From Trema orientale (Eukaryota; Streptophyta; Magnoliopsida; Rosales; Cannabaceae), in contig JXTC01000176.1 in the NCBI GenBank assembly GCA_002914845.1, forward strand, positions 147,368-211,367: a stretch of DNA of 64,000 nt. Direction: 5' to 3'. This document shows, one piece after another, positions 47,516-60,810 of the stretch. Both the position numbers and the translations under genes were made by a program. The notes under the pieces were generated by a model that was not told the DNA's origin, searched no databases, and saw nothing but the letters and a program-made list of their open reading frames with translations. How positions within the stretch are numbered: position 1 is the stretch's first letter; each line of letters starts with the position of its first letter.

Positions 47516-47697
47516 GTGGGGGTTATCTAATGACCTTTACTTATTAGAAATTAAAGGAAAATATCTACTACTACCCAATCCTCACCCCACCCCATTAATG
47601 ATAATAGGTTTTCACGCCTAACCCCAATATGACTCGAACTTAGGACTAAGATCCCAGATAGTGAATGTTCTTACCATTTGAGCCAACTCACTTCGTC
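47516..47697 (-). mobile_element. tRNA-derived SINE (same family as the receptor-kinase intron copy)
   Basis: On the minus strand the head reads GAGTTGGCTCAAATGGTAAG, with an A box TGGCTCAAATGG, followed about 35 bases later by a B box AAGTTCGAGTC. The body matches 2488-2651. A possible target duplication is AAAAAAAAGG at 47507-47516 and 47698-47707, but it is low-complexity. This copy keeps the tRNA-like head lost in the intron copy. Confidence 0.78.
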
Positions 47698-47929
47698 AAA
47701 AAAAAGGACAAGGAAAGAACCGGATTTTGGGCTCTTTAAAACCCATTTTGGTTTTTCAAACTCTCTAGTCAAATGGCTGAATACGTTAGTTGATATGGTC
47801 GTTGGTCAGCATACTTAATTTACTTGGTATAAAAATCGTTAGTTATTAAATAACTGAATCTAGTCCATAGTTGATATACCAATGTGAAAAATAATATACT
47901 AAGTACAAAAACCTATAAGCTTACAGCCG

Positions 47930-48890
47930 GTTTGGATAAACTTTATTTTTTATTTTTTATTTTTAAATAAACAAACATCTACAAAAATATTTTTGGAAAA
48001 CATGCTTAGTAATATTGTTTTTGTTTTTTTGTTTTATACTTTGAAAAAATGTAAACAAATTTTAAAAAAATAATGGAAGTGAAAAATTTTCACTTCTATT
48101 TTTCTGAAAAAACGAAGTGCACAAAGTGGTATTTTCATAAATAAAATTTGAAAAAGGCATTTTGTAAATGATCATTGAAAGATGATATTTTACATATAAA
48201 TTTTAAAAGTAATATCTACAAATGGTGTTTTCTAAATAAAATTTTAAAAACGGTAATTTTTCAAGTTATAATTTTAAAAATGATTTTTCTATATAAAATT
48301 CTAAAAACATATTTTTCTAGGCTTCTTACAAAATTTCAGACCAAAATTACTAAAAATTAAAAAATTTCGGATGGGCTGAATTTTTTTAAAAATTCCAGAT
48401 TGAATTAGAAAAATATAACTTTTTAAAATTTTTTAGAAAAATAATATTTCCAAAAAATATTTAGAAATATGCCACTTTGTTTTCAAAATTGGCCAGTAAT
48501 ACTCGAAGTAACTAATTGGGTTAGTGAAGGTAAGCAATCTAGTTACTTGAGATAACCAATCAAAGTTACCCGAGGTAACTTGATTGGTTACTTCAAGTAT
48601 CTAATTAATTTATAAAAAATAGTATTTTTTTAAATATTTTTAAAAGTGGTATATTTCTACTTAAAATCTGGAATTTTTCAAATTTTTTTTAATAATACCA
48701 TAAAAAATCAAATTTTCTATATTTTTCTAGATCAACTTTTATTGTTACTATCTATGTCTATATGTTTTGTTTTTAAAAAATTGGAAGTGATTTGGTGGTT
48801 TACCAAGCAAGTTTCTTATTTTTAAAATTTGAAAGGCATAAACGAAATTTTTGTTTTTGTTCTTAATTTTAATAAACTAAAAATTGAAAG
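47930..48890. repeat. Large fold-back-like repeat with GTTACTTGAGGTAAC-type core
   Basis: The centre (48490-48600) holds AGTTACTTGAGATAACCAAT and ACCCGAGGTAACTTGATTGG. It is flanked by inverted text (AAAAATTCCAGATTGAATT left, AAAATCTGGAATTTTTCAAA right). The same core and flanks occur around 22620-22806 and 27270-27720. Outer limits are approximate: GAAAACATGCTTAGTAAT (left) and ACCAAGCAAGTTTC (right) are inverted partners. No coding sequence. Confidence 0.5.
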
Positions 48891-49209
48891 TGTATCATAG
48901 TATGGTAACTGGATCTAATAGATCACTTGATTTACGATGTAAAAACTGATTTATTTGGCTATTTAGCTATAAAAAGAAGAAGAAGAAAAAGAAAAAGAAA
49001 AAGAGGACAGTTTGATAAAATAGTGTAAAAAGAGACATCTACAATTTATCTGGGGCATCTCTTGCAGGCCTCCATTTTGGGCCTTATCGATAAAGGCCAT
49101 TTTTATGGCCATTCGATTGTATTGTACTTATGATTGTTTGAACAAAACATAAACAAATAGTGAGATGGGGACGATAGAGAAGTAGAGAAAACTTATTCAT
49201 TTTCTTCTT

Positions 49210-50648
49210 GGTAAATCAACAATAAAAAAAGTAACGAAAAATTAAAAAAAAAATTGAAAATAAAAATTAACTGAGCAAGAAATTAAAATAATTACAGAAA
49301 GACAAATGAAAATACAAATGAGAAAAACAAGGCTTCAAGATTCACTTAATTGCTCGTTTAACTGTTACCAACTTTGATTCGTATTTTTTACTCAATTATA
49401 TGTTTTACATCCCAAACACAGAACCGAAAAATATAACATTGAAAAACAAATATTAATCTAAAATATTCAATATGAGAAATTCTTCCAATTAACACCAAAA
49501 TAATCTATCTTATTAGTTATCTAAGATCGACAATATATCACAGGGATAATACTGCAGTAAAAGATCAACTAATTAAAACAAATATAATTATAACCTAGTT
49601 TAAATCACCACATAAAGAAAGCATGATTGAATTTATATGAGAAACTAGAAAATAATATATTAAAAATAAAAATATTGAAGAATTTAACAAACCAAATTTA
49701 TAAGCGTTGAAGTACTCTCAGGAATCAAAGCTAGAAAACAGAAAAACTATACAACTAAGATCATCTCTTTAGCCTCTCTAAAAACTAGTCTGACATTGAA
49801 CTCATCTCACACTCTCTCTAGAAAAAGTTAAATTTTCTCTCTCAAAATTAGTGTGTTTTTTTTCCTCACGTTCTGGCTATTTGTAACTGAGTTTGGAGTG
49901 TTGTGCAAGTCTCCACGCTTCTAAATATAGCTTCTGATTAGCTGGGTGATGTGTCAAACTCACACAATTTATTTTTTCTTTCTCTCTCTCTCTTCCTCTT
50001 TATTCACGTTTTCTGACTTACGAGGCGTGATTGGGTGCAGCGTAAACTAGTGAGCTTGGCACTTAAACAGTGTCTGATTGGCGGAAAGAAAACGTTGACT
50101 TAAGTTGCTGACGTAGCGGCGTTTGAGTGGATGAAAAATAGGTTGCACGAGAGTCGTGGAGCACAGGAACAGACCGGCCTAGAAAAGGGCTCACCTGTCT
50201 CCCGCTTCGAACGCCCCAGCTTCCCCGCATGAAGTTCATGCGCGAATCCTGATGGCTGGGTGCATGATCCAACGGCTGTTATCGTGCCTTGCCTCATTTT
50301 CCCACTCGCGCATCTGGTGGCATTATTTTTCCGGATTCTTCTTCTTCTTTTTTTCTTTCTTTTATTTAATTTAAATCAAAATATAATTAAAACTAAATCA
50401 TATTAAAATAAAATAAACACACCATAATCTGAATAAATTAATACCGAATTTAATTAAATCAAACTAAATTATCCTAAACTAAGCTTAATTAAATTAAATA
50501 TCTAAAATCTAATAAAATTAAATAAAATTATATCTAAATACTAAAAATCAAATTAACTATAAATAACCTAAATTAAAATAAAATTACTCAAACACACAAA
50601 ATATATAAGTAAAAAAACATAAATAACTCTATTTTCATAGAGTTATCA
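49210..50648 (-). repeat. Athila element, left LTR (3' LTR in element orientation)
   Basis: Matches 55318-56746 for most of its length; shared words include AACTGAGCAAGAAATTAAAA, GACTTACGAGGYGTGATTGG and GTTGCTGAYGTRGYGGCGTT. A GC-richer patch occurs in both LTRs near their middle (about 50100-50300 and 56160-56400). Confidence 0.85.
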
Positions 50649-52578
50649 CATCCCTAAACTTAAACTTTGCTAGTCCCTAGCAAAAGAAAAGAAAAACCTA
50701 AAAGAAAAATCTAAACACCTAAACATAACTCAGTTCAATTCTCAAAATTTTGCCTCAAAGATTTCACATAATATAAAACTCAAAGAAAAACCCTGATCAC
50801 TACAAATGGTTTAGAATTTCAATTCAAATGCCAATTTAACCTCACTTAAAATTCTCGAGAGTGTGTGTAAACAATAACATTTAATCCTTTACAACCCTGA
50901 TCAGTTTATGCAAATAAGTGACATATGTGCGATCTCTACATGATAAATAAACTTCATAAGCCTGTTTTTCATACCACTCTCTATTAATGTAGACTAACAC
51001 TGCACTAAGGATCATTAGGACTTTATTTAAGCTTGTAACGCATGGCTAGGGTAAAGATAGGATAGCAGTCATTTTTATAGCTCAAATCACCTTAAGTACA
51101 TATCTTTTATTCTGGATCTTTATAAAACTTCACCTCAAACACTTCATTAATACAACCCTCAAACTTATTTTCCACTTCCTTCTTCACTCTATTTTTCCTT
51201 TTTTTTTTCCTTCTTTCGAACTTATTATTTTTTGAAGTGCTATACCCCCAAACTTATGCTTTTTATCATTTTTTTTCTTTTTCACAAGGGTATAACACCT
51301 TTTTTTCAGCCTCAAAAAGATATTTCAAAACACCACCCTTCCTCCCATAATATCACATAAGATATATTCAACAAAGATCACATGTACTTATAGGTATAGG
51401 GTAAGATGTAGGAAATCATTATAAGTTTTAGGCTAAAAATATGAGTAACAAAGAAAAGGCTAAAATCAGGCTCAAAGGGGTATACTAAGGATATTCAAGT
51501 GTCAAAAGTAAGCTTGAAAGGCTTACATGATCCAAAAATGACCTAAATCATACCTCTAATAAAGCTTAGTCTAGGATTTCGCCTTAAGTGATAATCAAAT
51601 AGGTTCTAGAATTTATTAATGAGATTTTAGAAATATACTTAATCATATAAAATTTCTTTAAGCAAACAAAACAATTAAAATGAAACTGAGTGCTCAAAAA
51701 TGTTCAAAAATCATAAGCAAAATCAAACTAACATAAAAATCAAGCACATAGATAAAAACAACATTCATCATTTTTCTAAGAATTTTAATCAATAAAAATC
51801 AAATCTTATCATCAGCATTCGATCATTAAACTGAGTCATAACTAAAAAAAAAAAAAATTCAATTTTTTTTTTCTTTTTTCAATTTTTTTCGACTTTTTTC
51901 AGAAAATTTTTTGTACATGTATGAAAAATATGTGCATTAAAAATGTGCATGCATATGCCACCACCCCCAACTTAAATTGGACAGTGTCCTCACTGTCATA
52001 AAAAATAAAATATAGAAAAAAAAGGAGCAAATGATAGAACACACCTGAATGACGGATCAGACTGAATTCGAGGCATTGTAATGAGTAAGTTAGAGAAGAG
52101 GATAAAAACAAACTAAAGAAAACAAAAATAAATAAATAAATAAATAACGTAATAAAAAAATAAAATAAAATATGGTACAGAAAGATAAAACCTAATCAGT
52201 CATGGTAGACAGGAGCCACCAAAATGATCTTCTCAGGTTAATCTACTCTCTTCACAAAATTCTTCAACCATTGTCAAACACATGTTTAAGACCCTCAAAT
52301 TTTAGAGCTGAGTTGTCTTTCTGGGTATTCTAATCTCGTAGTTTCAGGTTATTTCAATCTGGAGGCAACTTCTCAAAGCGTGGCTGAAAGAATTTCTTTT
52401 GCTTATCATGTGTCTTAATATCAGCAGAAACGTTAATATCATCAGGATAAAACAAACACTCACTATCAATATCACGAAGGATATAACTCAAAGGATCAAA
52501 CTTCGGGCTCTTGTCAATCTCCTCAGGTACGAATATGTCTATCATATCAATATGATAATACTCGTCTTCATCATGTGG

Positions 52579-53331
52579 TTATTTTCCAATGTGGAAAATA
52601 TTTGCCTCCAAAGTCATGTTTCCAAACGATAACTTTATTAGACCATTCCTATAATTAATTAGGGCATTTGCTATAGCAAGGAAAGGTCGTCCTAAGATTA
52701 ACGGGATCTTGGACTCGATGTCAACCACAGATTGAGTATCCAGGATTAAAAAATCAACAGGATAGTAGAATTTATCAATTTGCAGTAAAATATCTTCTAC
52801 TATCCCTCTCGGTCTTCGCATAGATCGGTTAGCAAGCTGCAGTACCACAGATGTGGGCTTGATTTCTCCAATGCCTAGTCATAAATATACAGAATATGGC
52901 ATGAGATTTACACTTGTTCCCAGGTCTAAAAGCACTTGGCCGAACTCATGTGTCCCTATGTAGTAGGTGATAGCGGGACAACCTGGATCCTTATATTTGG
53001 GCGGTGTTTTCTGCTCAATTACCTCACTTACCTGTTCGGTCAAGAATGCAATCTTCTTGACGTGGTGCCTCTTTTTCATGGTGCATAGATCTTTGATCAC
53101 CTTAGTGTATGATGGTACCTGCTTGATCACATGTAATAAAGGTAGATTAATTTTAACTTGCTTAAGGTTTTCGAGGATCTCACCTTGATTTTCCTGTATT
53201 TTTTCTGTCTTGAGAGCCTGAGAAAAAGGCACTTTAACCGGAAATTTCTTTTCAGCTTCTTGTGGAGGGGTATCTTGAGAATTACCTAGTGGTAGTGTCG
53301 CTTGGTAGTGCACTTGGTAAAGTCGAACCAT
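52579..53331 (-). pseudogene. Athila-type aspartic protease region
   Basis: Minus-strand reading gives protease-like text typical of Athila/gypsy polyproteins (AITYYIGTHEFGQVLLDLG and, further on, IPLILGRPFLAIANALINYR). It is part of the fossil listed at 49210-56746 and is treated as broken. Confidence 0.75.
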
Positions 53332-53599
53332 CTAAAGTCTTACCACCTTGAGTAGTAATGGAATTGACCTCTTTAATATTCTTTGTATCAGCGCCAGAGG
53401 TTTGCACCAAGTGTTGCCCCTTCGGATTGGACTGAGTATGGACAGAAAATTTTCCACGCTCTTGTACAGTAAGAGCGCTAGTCAGCTTAGTTATCTGACT
53501 CTTAATCTCTTTATTCTCTTTTACCACCTGCGTAAGTACAGACTCAAACTTTTGGTTAGTTTTATTCTGTACCTCCATAAATGCCTAAAGTATTTCCTC

Positions 53600-54926
53600 T
53601 AAAGGATTTCTATTAGGTCATGCATTGTATTGAGGTGTAGAGTAATTCCTAGGTGGTGGTGCCTCAGTATGCCAGTTATTGGTATTGGATGATGCAGGCT
53701 GATTTTGGTCAGACCTCCAGCTAAAGTTTGGATGGTTTCTCCAGCCAGGATTGTACGTGTCAGAATATGGTGAGAAAGGCTTTCTAAACGTTCCTGAGGT
53801 ATTGTATTGTTCTTCATAAACCCCTCTCATCTCACTGTAAGTTGGGCAGTCCTGAGCTAAGTGTTCCACTCCCTCACAAACAAAACATGTAGCCTGATAT
53901 TCTACCCTAGCAACCGTATGTGTGACTCTACTATCTCTAGTTTTCAAGGCCTCTAATTCCCTAATCATAGCTTCTAGTTGGGCTTTAAGGCTATCTTCTT
54001 CCCTAAGATGGTAGATTTCGATTGGTCGTGACCTATTAGTGCTATCAGTAGTGCTAGGTCTAGTCCACGTGTGGACTTTCTCAGCTAACTCATTCAAGTA
54101 GTCTATGGCTTCATCTGGGTCCTTCTATAGGATCTCTCCATTACACATCACGTTTATGAATTGGCGCTCCCTAATGGTTAATTCCTCATAGAAATAACTA
54201 ACTAGACGCCAATTTTCGTACCCATAGTGCGGGCACATGTTCAGTACTCTTTGAATCTCTCCCAGGCTTGGTATAATATTTCACTATCGTTTTGGGAAAA
54301 GGTTGAGATTTGTTGCTTAAGGCTATTGGTCTTATGGTGCAGGAAGTATTTGTTAAAGAAAGCTCGGGTTATTTCCCCCCATGTACCTATGGATCTCGGT
54401 CTTAAAGAGTATAGCCAACTCTTCGCTTTATCTTTCAAAGAGAATAAGAAAAATTTTAACCTGACAGCGTCTACTGCATTGGGTTGGCTATGAAAAGTGG
54501 CCACTATCTCTTCAAATTCCCTAATATGCAAATATGGATTTTCATTATCTAGGCCATAGAAAATAGGTAAAAGTTGAATCATGCTAGGTTTAATATCTAT
54601 CTGCGGTGTATTCTGTGAAAAAATAATGCACGAAGATGTGGCTGTGTGGTTGGATGTAGGTAATCATTCAAAGTCCTAGCAGCGTTATTCTCAATTTGAT
54701 TCATGGTGGTTGGTAAATGTGTTTCTGATGAATCTGTGCCTGACCAAGAGTCAGATAAATCTTCTTCAAAATCAAGTCTTCTACTAAGTCTTCCTGATTT
54801 GTCTCTATGCCAAGATATGCACCCAATTTTTTTTTTTAATGAGAAAAAGAAAGTTGCGAAGTAAAAGCAAAAAGTATGCACTAAAAATATACTCAGATCG
54901 ATCGGAAAGGGTGCAAAACATCCCAC
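53600..54926 (-). pseudogene. Athila-type gag region with zinc knuckle
   Basis: Minus-strand reading gives a retrotransposon gag domain (LKFFLFSLKDKAKSWLYSL, TWGEITRAFFNKYF) followed by a CCHC zinc knuckle (CFVCEGVEHLAQDC). Part of the fossil listed at 49210-56746 and treated as broken. Confidence 0.8.
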
Positions 54927-55317
54927 TTAAAATCCAACTTTTCTAGACAGAATTCCTCAAGGTTCCCAGGTGAGTTGGAGGGGTCACAGTTGCAGTCCTT
55001 ATTATTCTGTAACCAATTAGGCAATGCCTTTGTGACAGAACAATCGTAGTTTCTACCAGTTACGCAAACAATAAACTTTTTTTTTTGAAGAAAAATAAAT
55101 AATGTGAAGAAAAAAAAAACTAATTAAAAACCTAAAGTCTAAAAAATTTATAAATCTAATTAATAAAAATAAAATCTAAACTAAAACAGAAAACAAAATC
55201 TAAAAATAAGAGAAACTAAAATTAAAAAAAAAATATTTTTACAAAAATCTAAAAGAAAAAGAATGAAAGAATTGTGTATCTTTTTCATTAATTTGGCTTC
55301 TCAACGGCGCCAAATTT

Positions 55318-56746
55318 TGTCAACGCGCAAAATATACTAGCGGCTATCACAGTATAGATTAAGGTGTCGATCCCATAAATAAGTAAATCAACAATAAAAA
55401 GGTAATGAAAAATAAAAAGAAAAATTGAAAATAAAAATTAACTGAGCAAGAAATTAAAATAGTCATAGATTTATAAACGAAAATACCAATGAGAAAAATA
55501 AGGCTTCAAGATTCATTTAATTGTTCGTATAACTGTTACTGACTTTGATTCCTATTTTTTATTCAATTATATGTTTCACATCCCAAACACATAACCGAAA
55601 AATATAGCATTGAAAGACAAATATTAATCTAAAGTATTCAATATGAGAAATTCTTCCAATTAACACCAAAATAATCTATCTATTAGTTATCTAATATCGA
55701 CAATATATCACAGGGACAATACTGCAGTAAAAGATCAACTAATAAAATAAATATAATTATAACCTAGTTTAAATCACCACATAAAGAAAGCATGACTGAA
55801 TTTCTATGAGAAAATAGAAAATAATATATTGAAAATAAAAATATTGAAGAATTTAACAAACCAAATTTATAAGCGTTGAAGCACTCTCAGGTATCAAAGT
55901 TGGAAAACAGAAAAACTACACAACTAAGATCATCTCTCCAGCCTCTCTAAAAATTAGCATGACATTGAACTCATCTCACGCTTTCTTTCTAGAAAAAGTT
56001 GAATTTTCTCTCTCAAAATTGGCTGGGTGATGTGTCAAACTCACACAATTTCTTTTTTCTTTCTCTCTATCTCTTCCTCTTTTTTCATGTTTTCTGACTT
56101 ATGAGGTGTGATTGGGTGCGGCATAAATCAGTGAGCTAGGCACTTAAACAATGTCTGATTGACGGAAAGAAAACGTTGACTTAAGTTGCTGATGTGGTGG
56201 CGTTTGAATGGACGAAAAATAGGTTGCACAAGAGTCGCGGAGCATAGGAACAGACTGGCCTGGAAAGGTCTTGCAGCGCGCGGGCCTACCTGTCTCCTAC
56301 GTCGGACACGCCAGCTTCCCCGCGTGAAGTCCACGCGCAAATCTTATTGGTTGAGTGCACGATCCAACGACTGTTAACGAGCCTTGCCTTATTTTCCCAC
56401 TCGCGCATCTAGTGGCATTATTTTTCAAGATTCTTCTTCTTTTTTTTTTTCTTTCTTTTATTTAATCTAAATTAAAATATAATTAAAACTAAATCATATT
56501 AAAATAAAATAAACACATCATAATTTAAATAAATTAATTTCGAATTTAATTAAATCAAACTAAATTATCCTAAACTAAACTAAATTAAATCAAATACCTA
56601 AAATCTAATAAAATTAAATAAAATTATATCTAAATATTAAGGATCAAATCTACTATAAATAACCTAAATTAAAATAAAATTACACAAAAATATACAAAAT
56701 ATATAAGTAAAAGAACATAAATAACTCTATTTTCATAGAATTATCA
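55318..56746 (-). repeat. Athila element, right LTR (5' LTR in element orientation)
   Basis: 1429 bp, TG..CA ends. It lies next to the primer-binding site, separated from it by about five bases. The bases just outside its right end are TTAGG; a matching target duplication on the far side could not be identified. Confidence 0.85.
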
Positions 56747-56751
56747 TTAGG

Positions 56752-56954
56752 CTACATTTATTAATTCGTAATGAAATGAGTAGAAATAGAATGTAGAGGA
56801 AAGAGAATTGAAAGGAATAAGAAACAATAAGTAGAGAAGTTTATGATTCTCTTTTCTAGATAATTAATTGGTATATAAACACAAAAAAGAGAAAGTCATT
56901 TTCTAAAGTCATTTTCTTTCCCTTTCCTTTCTATTACGGATTAGTAATGTAGAG
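56752..56954. mobile_element. ~200-bp MITE next to the Athila right LTR
   Basis: The left end is CTACATTTATTAATTCGTAA and the right end, reverse-complemented, CTACATTACTAATCCGTAAT. Inner arms are AGAGGAAAGAGAATTGAAAG on the left and AAAGGAAAGGGAAAGAA on the reverse-complemented right. Similar text appears again near 57445-57500. The superfamily is not determined. Confidence 0.65.
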
Positions 56955-57865
56955 TTTACATAATTACAATAGGTTATGGGTATAAGAGGACAAACATTTA
57001 CTAATATAAATGAATAATACGCCTCCTTGAATATTTATTATAAAAGAATATGCCTTATTAAAACCTTATTAGGTATAACCCTATCGCATGAAAATCCTAA
57101 TTAAGAAAAGAAAGGAGCACTTTGCTCCTTTTAAACATTGTTAAAAATGCATCCTTAAAAACTTTGTTAGAAAAATTTAGTGAGACAAAAACTTAGCAGA
57201 GGGAAAATGAGCACAGTGTGCATTTGTATCCTCCTAATGATGATCTTCAGGGTTATATGAATTGTTTATAGTTTATCATCAATATATTTGAATTGACGCA
57301 TCTAAATAATACAATTTAAGATATAATTTCCAGTCGATTATCATAAATCTTTTATATTGTCACTTCACTAAATAACTGTGTAAATTATCATAAATCATTA
57401 TTATTCTAAAAAAAATACCTATCTATAGAGCAAAAAATCATTTCATAAAAGTAAGTGGGATTCCTTATAAGAATTGAAAGGTATAGGAATGAGAATAAGA
57501 ATAGTTGAGTGTGACTTGCTATAGTAGGTTAAAAAAATATACCCATTTATTGAGTAAAAATAAAAATATATATTAAAATTTTCCCTAGATATATATATAT
57601 ATATATATAAAGGGTATATCTATAGTCCTACAAGTCTAAATTTGGGTACTACTGCCCTAAGCAAAAAGCAATGAAGCCAATTTTCGGTGCTCACTCTCCC
57701 CAAAAAAATGCTTTCCGGTTCCTTAAATTTTGCTTTTTATCCTTGTGTAACATTTACACTTAGAAGTTTTCAGGATCGGACCTTTTGTTCTGATTAATTG
57801 ATGAGATATATAATTAATTAAAATAAAACAGAGAATAATTGAGATTAAGGTTAGATCACATGGTG

Positions 57866-59110
57866 TACACAGAAAGGGCCATCACAATACGTGCCACGTG
57901 TCAAAATCCCATTGGGCGATCGAGATAGAAAACGACACTTCCCATGGTGCCTGATACGAACCTCACTAACTTGTGACGAAACCCGAAATAAGGATGATGC
58001 CTAGGACCGTTCTACAATTAGATTCGGATGGAAAACCTCGACCCAACACCTATAAAGAGATTTGAACCTTGGTATAAAGGAAGACGCCACAATCAAGGAT
58101 GGAAAACTTGATTGATAAGTCAAGGGATGAATGCCACAGAGAATTCTGATAAGTTCGAAATAGTTCTCAAAGAACTAAAGAGAAATTGCTCTCAATTTTA
58201 ATCAATTGTAATCTTCTTTCTTTCATTAAGCTAATGGCTATTTAAATACACGTGGAGCACGAAAATTGGCTGCTCTAAAACTCCTAAGGAGCTGCCTAAA
58301 ACAAGAAAAGGAACCTAAAATATCCTAATTGGAATTCTAAAAACTGATTTCCTATAGTTACCCTAAAACGCACCTAACTCACAATAAAAAAGGAAAGTAT
58401 CTAGATTGGCATGCAAGCCTTATAACTCAATAATAAAACTTAATAAATAAATAAGAAAGATAAATTATTTAATTGCTACCAGCCATTCTCCTTGATGAGT
58501 CAAAATCGAGTAAGTTACCCAAATTAGAAAACTAACTTGTAATTCACGCACCCCTTGAGCTGTTCCCCTTGGAGAGCCTTTTCTAGAATATTTCAAAGCT
58601 TGAATAATGGAAATCCAACCTTGTGGACCATGTATAACATCATCCTTGGGCCTCTAAGAATTTATCTCAGTCCAAATACTTTGAATGGGCTCAGTCGAAA
58701 TACTTTGAATCAGCCCATTGAGAGACTTTTTGAACCTTTTAGCTCGAACTCTTGTAACAGGTCCAATTGGAACTTGAATTGGCTCCTTTGTAACTGTACC
58801 TTGATTTGCATCAGCACTCTTGTCACGTTGATGATTGTAAAAATGACTCGCTTAGTGTACACAGGTGTAAGAGTTATCACAATACTGTCTATGTGTCGAA
58901 GTCCTGATGGGCGGTCGATATAGAAAACAATACTTCCCACAATGTCCTTGTCACGTTAGCAGTTACAGGGTTAACATACTTACAATATAATAGTAATAAT
59001 AATGACATAATAATAACGTAAGTATTCTCACAACACTGACACTACGTATCAAAGTCCCGATAGGTGGTTGTGATAAAGAACGACACTTCTCACGGCATCC
59101 TTGTACGTAG
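57866..59110 (+). repeat. Three direct copies of a ~95-bp segment
   Basis: Copies at about 57866-57950, 58862-58955 and 59022-59110 share TCACAATACnnnCTAnGTGTC-like text, AAAGTCCCGATRGGYGGTCG-like text, and GACACTTCCCAYGGTG followed in copies 2 and 3 by TCCTTG. Copy 1 stops where the LTR-like segment at 57952 begins. They may be subrepeats of an old LTR element; I cannot name it. Confidence 0.65.
57952..58813. mobile_element. Possible solo LTR, 862 bp
   Basis: Starts TGATACGAACC and ends TTTGCATCA, so the termini are short inverted repeats of LTR type (TGAT..ATCA). It interrupts copy 1 of the ~95-bp repeat. No convincing target duplication was found, so the assignment is tentative. No domain is recognised in the open frame at 58555-58923. 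Confidence 0.4.
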
Positions 59111-60790
59111 GCGATTTCAGGAATAACTAGCTTACAGATCGATAATAATTATATAATAATACGGTAATAATAAAAGGTCTAGTTGATGGAAGCGAGTAAA
59201 CCGACCATAATATCAACTAAAAGACAAATACATAAAATAAAGGGGTTAGAGATGATGATAATAACAATAATAATAATAATAATAATAATAATAATCTCAA
59301 TGACACTAATAACAAAAATAATAGGTGATGAATTATGAGAGAACACAAAATCTCGAACTGGTGCCACAGGTTAAGCACGGAGTTCGAGAAGAGTAGCTCG
59401 GGGCCCATAAATCACTGAAGTGCCGAGGTTAGAAATTGCATGCAAGGAGACTTATAAAACAAGTCAGTGGAAAATGTAACGTAAAAATAACAAGATAATA
59501 GAAAATGGTATAAAAATAATTGACTAGTAAGAAAATGATATAAAATTAATTATGAGATAGAAACTGATATAAAATAATTATTGAGGCTAGGATACACAAA
59601 TAAATAAGTGTGGGCTTGACATACAAAAATACATAAGTTTATGTAAATATTTATAGATACATCAATAGGAATATATGTATTTAGAGATGTGCACACGTGT
59701 AAGTGTAAAGACTTGGTGACCAAGCTATATAAAATACGTGCAAATAAAAGTGAGATGAAGCTAATGGTGATAATAACAACGAAATGATCAACTAGGGAGA
59801 AGTAATAACATGATAATGACACAAAGTGGGAGAGAGACACGGGTTAGAGCTAGCCAAAAACAATGGTAGTATCATCCAATACAAATATGTATGTATTTAC
59901 ATATAAAGATAGACATACATGTGGATATATGAGCACGTGCAAGTAAATAGAAAGGAAGAAGGATGAGGACTTAGCTTTGGCTTATCAAATAAACCGAGGT
60001 GGTGAGGGAGGTATTGATATTGAGCCTCATATTGGTAAACACATGAAAAGATAACGACGATACTTAAGGCTATTTTAGAGACGAGTTGAAGAGAAACAAT
60101 AAAATGATGGTGGTGGAAGTGTGTAGTAGGAGAAATAGGATGAGAAAAAAAGAAAGAGGTGGCGAGAGAGGGAACCTTCATGTTAATGCAAGAACACAAA
60201 AGTAATGATATATAGAGAGAAAGAGGGACCAATGAGGGAAAGAGAGATTATATTATAGATAGTATATGCTCCTTAGGTTACAAATGAGGGCATTACCTCT
60301 CAATATATAGGCAAAGAATATCTCATACTACAAGAGGACTTCTACTACAAGAGACTTGTTAGCTAGCTTATAGTTACAAAATCTTGATAAGCAAGTTAGA
60401 AGAGTCTGGAGCCTTCTAAAGTTGTCTAGAACTGTTGGGCAGCTTGTGCATGAAGGAAAGAGCTCCAAAGTGACATGCATTTTGGCACCAAATGATGTGT
60501 AGCCTAGCTCCAACGACTTGTAGTTCAAGTATGGGTGAAAAAGGGCTTAAACGATATATAGTTCTAGCTAAACTACATGTCGTTTTCTTGAGTTTATGTC
60601 GTCTCTCATATGCTACTTGTAGTTCGAGTAAGCTAGCTTAAGTCTTGTTAATCCCATGCTTAATTAGCACTATATCATGCTTAAGGGTTAATTCCGAAAA
60701 TCTGGAAAACCTCAAAACAATGTGTAACATTTTTCTTTGGCCACTGGTGTCTCAATTATTTGGCAGGGGTATTGCAGCCGAACACTATAA
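59111..60790. other. Noncoding, probably decayed LTR-element DNA
   Basis: Less AT-rich than surrounding spacers, with a (TAA)n microsatellite at about 59265-59295. Open frames on the minus strand are low-complexity and lack domains. The style of the text suggests an old LTR or internal spacer, but no ends could be fixed. Confidence 0.35.
59265..59295. repeat. (TAA)n microsatellite
   Basis: About 10 TAA/AAT units. Confidence 0.95.
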
Positions 60791-60810
60791 ATATATATAT
60801 ATATAGGGTA

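Larger units (their letters stand above)
49210..56746 (-). mobile_element. Defective Athila-type Ty3/gypsy LTR retrotransposon
   Basis: Two long direct repeats (49210-50648 and 55318-56746) are its LTRs; the right copy has TG..CA ends in plus orientation (TGTCAACGCG ... AATTATCA). Next to it is a primer-binding site TGGCGCCGTTGA (minus strand, 55301-55312). A polypurine-type stretch borders the other LTR (minus strand, TTTAGGGATG). Between them lie gag and aspartic-protease regions in the order expected for the minus strand. No reverse transcriptase or integrase was recognised. The element looks broken in several places. The LTRs differ at many positions, so it is not very recent. Confidence 0.85.

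Noticed and set aside
53348-53602. Plus-strand open frames within the Athila gag-protease region
   Set aside because: Antisense shadows of the retrotransposon coding region.
59179-60232. Several minus-strand open frames rich in S, L and I
   Set aside because: They arise from microsatellite and low-complexity DNA, with no domain or splice support.
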